Shown: positions 4,900 through 5,540 of the stretch, piece by piece
Position numbering within the stretch: the stretch's first letter is position 1
How the letters are laid out: each line of letters opens with the position of its first letter
Source of the DNA: Actinomycetota bacterium
GTDB lineage: Bacteria > Actinomycetota > UBA4738
Assembly (NCBI GenBank): GCA_005885015.1
Contig: VAYG01000032.1
Location: 17,294-22,833 of the forward strand
DNA: 5,540 nt
Direction of reading: 5' to 3'
Translations under genes and position numbers: made by a program
The notes under the pieces: model-generated
What the model saw: only the letters and a program-made list of their open reading frames with translations
Database searches by the model: none
Told to the model about the DNA's origin: nothing

Positions 4900-5540
4900 G
4901 CCATGGCCGCGAGCACGAGAGCCGCACCTCCCCACTGATGGAGGGCGAGCCGCTCGTGGAGCCAGATCGCGGCGAACAGCGCGGAGAAGAGGGATTCGCC
5001 GGCCAGGAGGATGACCGCCCGAACCGGGGTGAGGGTGCGCTGGGCCACGATCTGGATGGTGAACGCGACCCCGGATCCGAGCGCCCCCGTCAGAAGGAGC
5101 AAGGGCCACACGTCCAGCGACGAGGCCGCTGCGATCCGCAGGCCTCCCGGAACGGCGGCGATCAGATGGAACATCGCGGTCGACGCCATCATCCACATCG
5201 AGAGCATCCACGGAGGGAACCGCGGCGAGATGTGTCCCACGGCCGTGATGTGCCCCGCCCAGCCGACCGCCCCAGCCAGGACGAGCAGATCGCCGGAGTA
5301 GAGTCGGATCGACCCGAGGTCCCGGACCGACAGGAGGGTCAGGCCGACGAAGGAGACGGCCACCGCGACCCAGGCGTGGCCTCCCGGCCGGTGGCCGAAC
5401 ACGAGCAACCCGAGGATCGGTGTCAACACCACGTACAGGCTCGTGATGAACCCCGCGTTGGTCGCCGTGGTCCGCGCCAGGCCCTCCGTCTGGAGGAAGT
5501 AGCCGACGAACATCAGCCCGCCGAGCAGGAACCCGGGCCC
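4836..5540 (-). CDS. EamA/DMT-superfamily transporter (partial, N-terminus beyond right edge)
   Basis: Inner-membrane permease of the drug/metabolite transporter superfamily; the substrate cannot be told. The frame is open to the right edge, giving 234 visible residues. About eight hydrophobic helices are present; a full EamA protein usually has ten, so roughly the first two are missing. Seen: the end of the first EamA repeat (FLQTEGL, TNAGFITSLYVVLTPILGLLVF) and the complete second repeat (GDLLVLAGAVGWAGHI, GVAFTIQIVAQRTLTPVRAVILLAGESLFSALFA in consecutive helices, LHERL, GGAALVLAAMAYSEL). AGESLFSALFA corresponds to the family's conserved E-P/S-hydrophobic helix. The ATG at 5513 is internal, because family similarity continues upstream of it (GFLLGGL). 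The 16-residue polar tail (SARRPPEEMIEPASAP) ends at TAG 4838-4836, and the last 64 bases are antisense to the end of rsmI. Confidence 0.9.
   Translation of the reverse strand, partial: GPGFLLGGLMFVGYFLQTEGLARTTATNAGFITSLYVVLTPILGLLVFGHRPGGHAWVAVAVSFVGLTLLSVRDLGSIRLYSGDLLVLAGAVGWAGHITAVGHISPRFPPWMLSMWMMASTAMFHLIAAVPGGLRIAAASSLDVWPLLLLTGALGSGVAFTIQIVAQRTLTPVRAVILLAGESLFSALFAAIWLHERLALHQWGGAALVLAAMAYSELSARRPPEEMIEPASAP

Noticed and set aside
4899..4908. The palindrome GGCCATGGCC just after the rsmI stop as a terminator.
   Set aside because: It has no loop and no T-run, and lies within the transporter coding sequence; such GC-rich palindromes are expected by chance here.
3940..5211. The pmt frame stays open for over 400 codons upstream of its real start, giving an apparent 919-residue protein.
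   Set aside because: This stretch is antisense to rsmI and out of frame with the transporter. It has low-complexity Arg/Gly/Pro/His composition, while rsmI is unmistakable on the other strand. It is a shadow frame caused by high GC.

Overview
The window is very GC-rich and densely coding, with short intergenic gaps. It looks like chromosomal DNA of an actinobacterium (Actinomycetota) of uncertain class. This rests on the base composition, a bacterial protein O-mannosyltransferase (PMT), a pmt/rsmI head-to-head pair of the kind known from Mycobacterium (Rv1002c/Rv1003), and start codons preceded directly by -10 boxes, as in the leaderless genes common in that phylum. Taxonomy is inferred; there is no rRNA here.

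Layout. 1-1154 (minus): membrane-anchored zinc-finger anti-sigma factor, cut by the left edge. 1144-1695 (minus): its ECF sigma factor, overlapping it by 11 bases; both have good ribosome binding sites. 1696-1835: divergent intergenic region with a perfect 9-bp inverted repeat and a candidate ECF-type promoter pointing at the sigma gene. 1836-2455 (plus): ribose-5-phosphate isomerase A, apparently broken by an internal loss of roughly 37 bases that changes the frame. 2452-3939 (minus): PMT, whose stop codon shares one CTAG with the rpiA stop. 3940-4008: divergent intergenic region with two back-to-back -10 boxes. 4009-4899 (plus): rsmI, 16S rRNA C1402 2'-O-methyltransferase. 4836-5540 (minus): EamA/DMT transporter cut by the right edge, its 3' end antisense to the last 64 bases of rsmI.

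How the genes relate. The sigma/anti-sigma pair is a self-contained envelope-stress switch. Pmt, EamA and the anti-sigma factor are membrane proteins. RpiA (pentose phosphate pathway) and RsmI (ribosome decoding centre) are housekeeping enzymes. Only the sigma/anti-sigma pair forms an evident operon; the other three genes appear to be single units, at least as far as the window shows. I see no mobile element, CRISPR array, RNA gene or defence system. The most notable points are the rpiA lesion, the shared leaderless architecture of three genes, and the possible self-controlled sigma promoter embedded in a palindrome.
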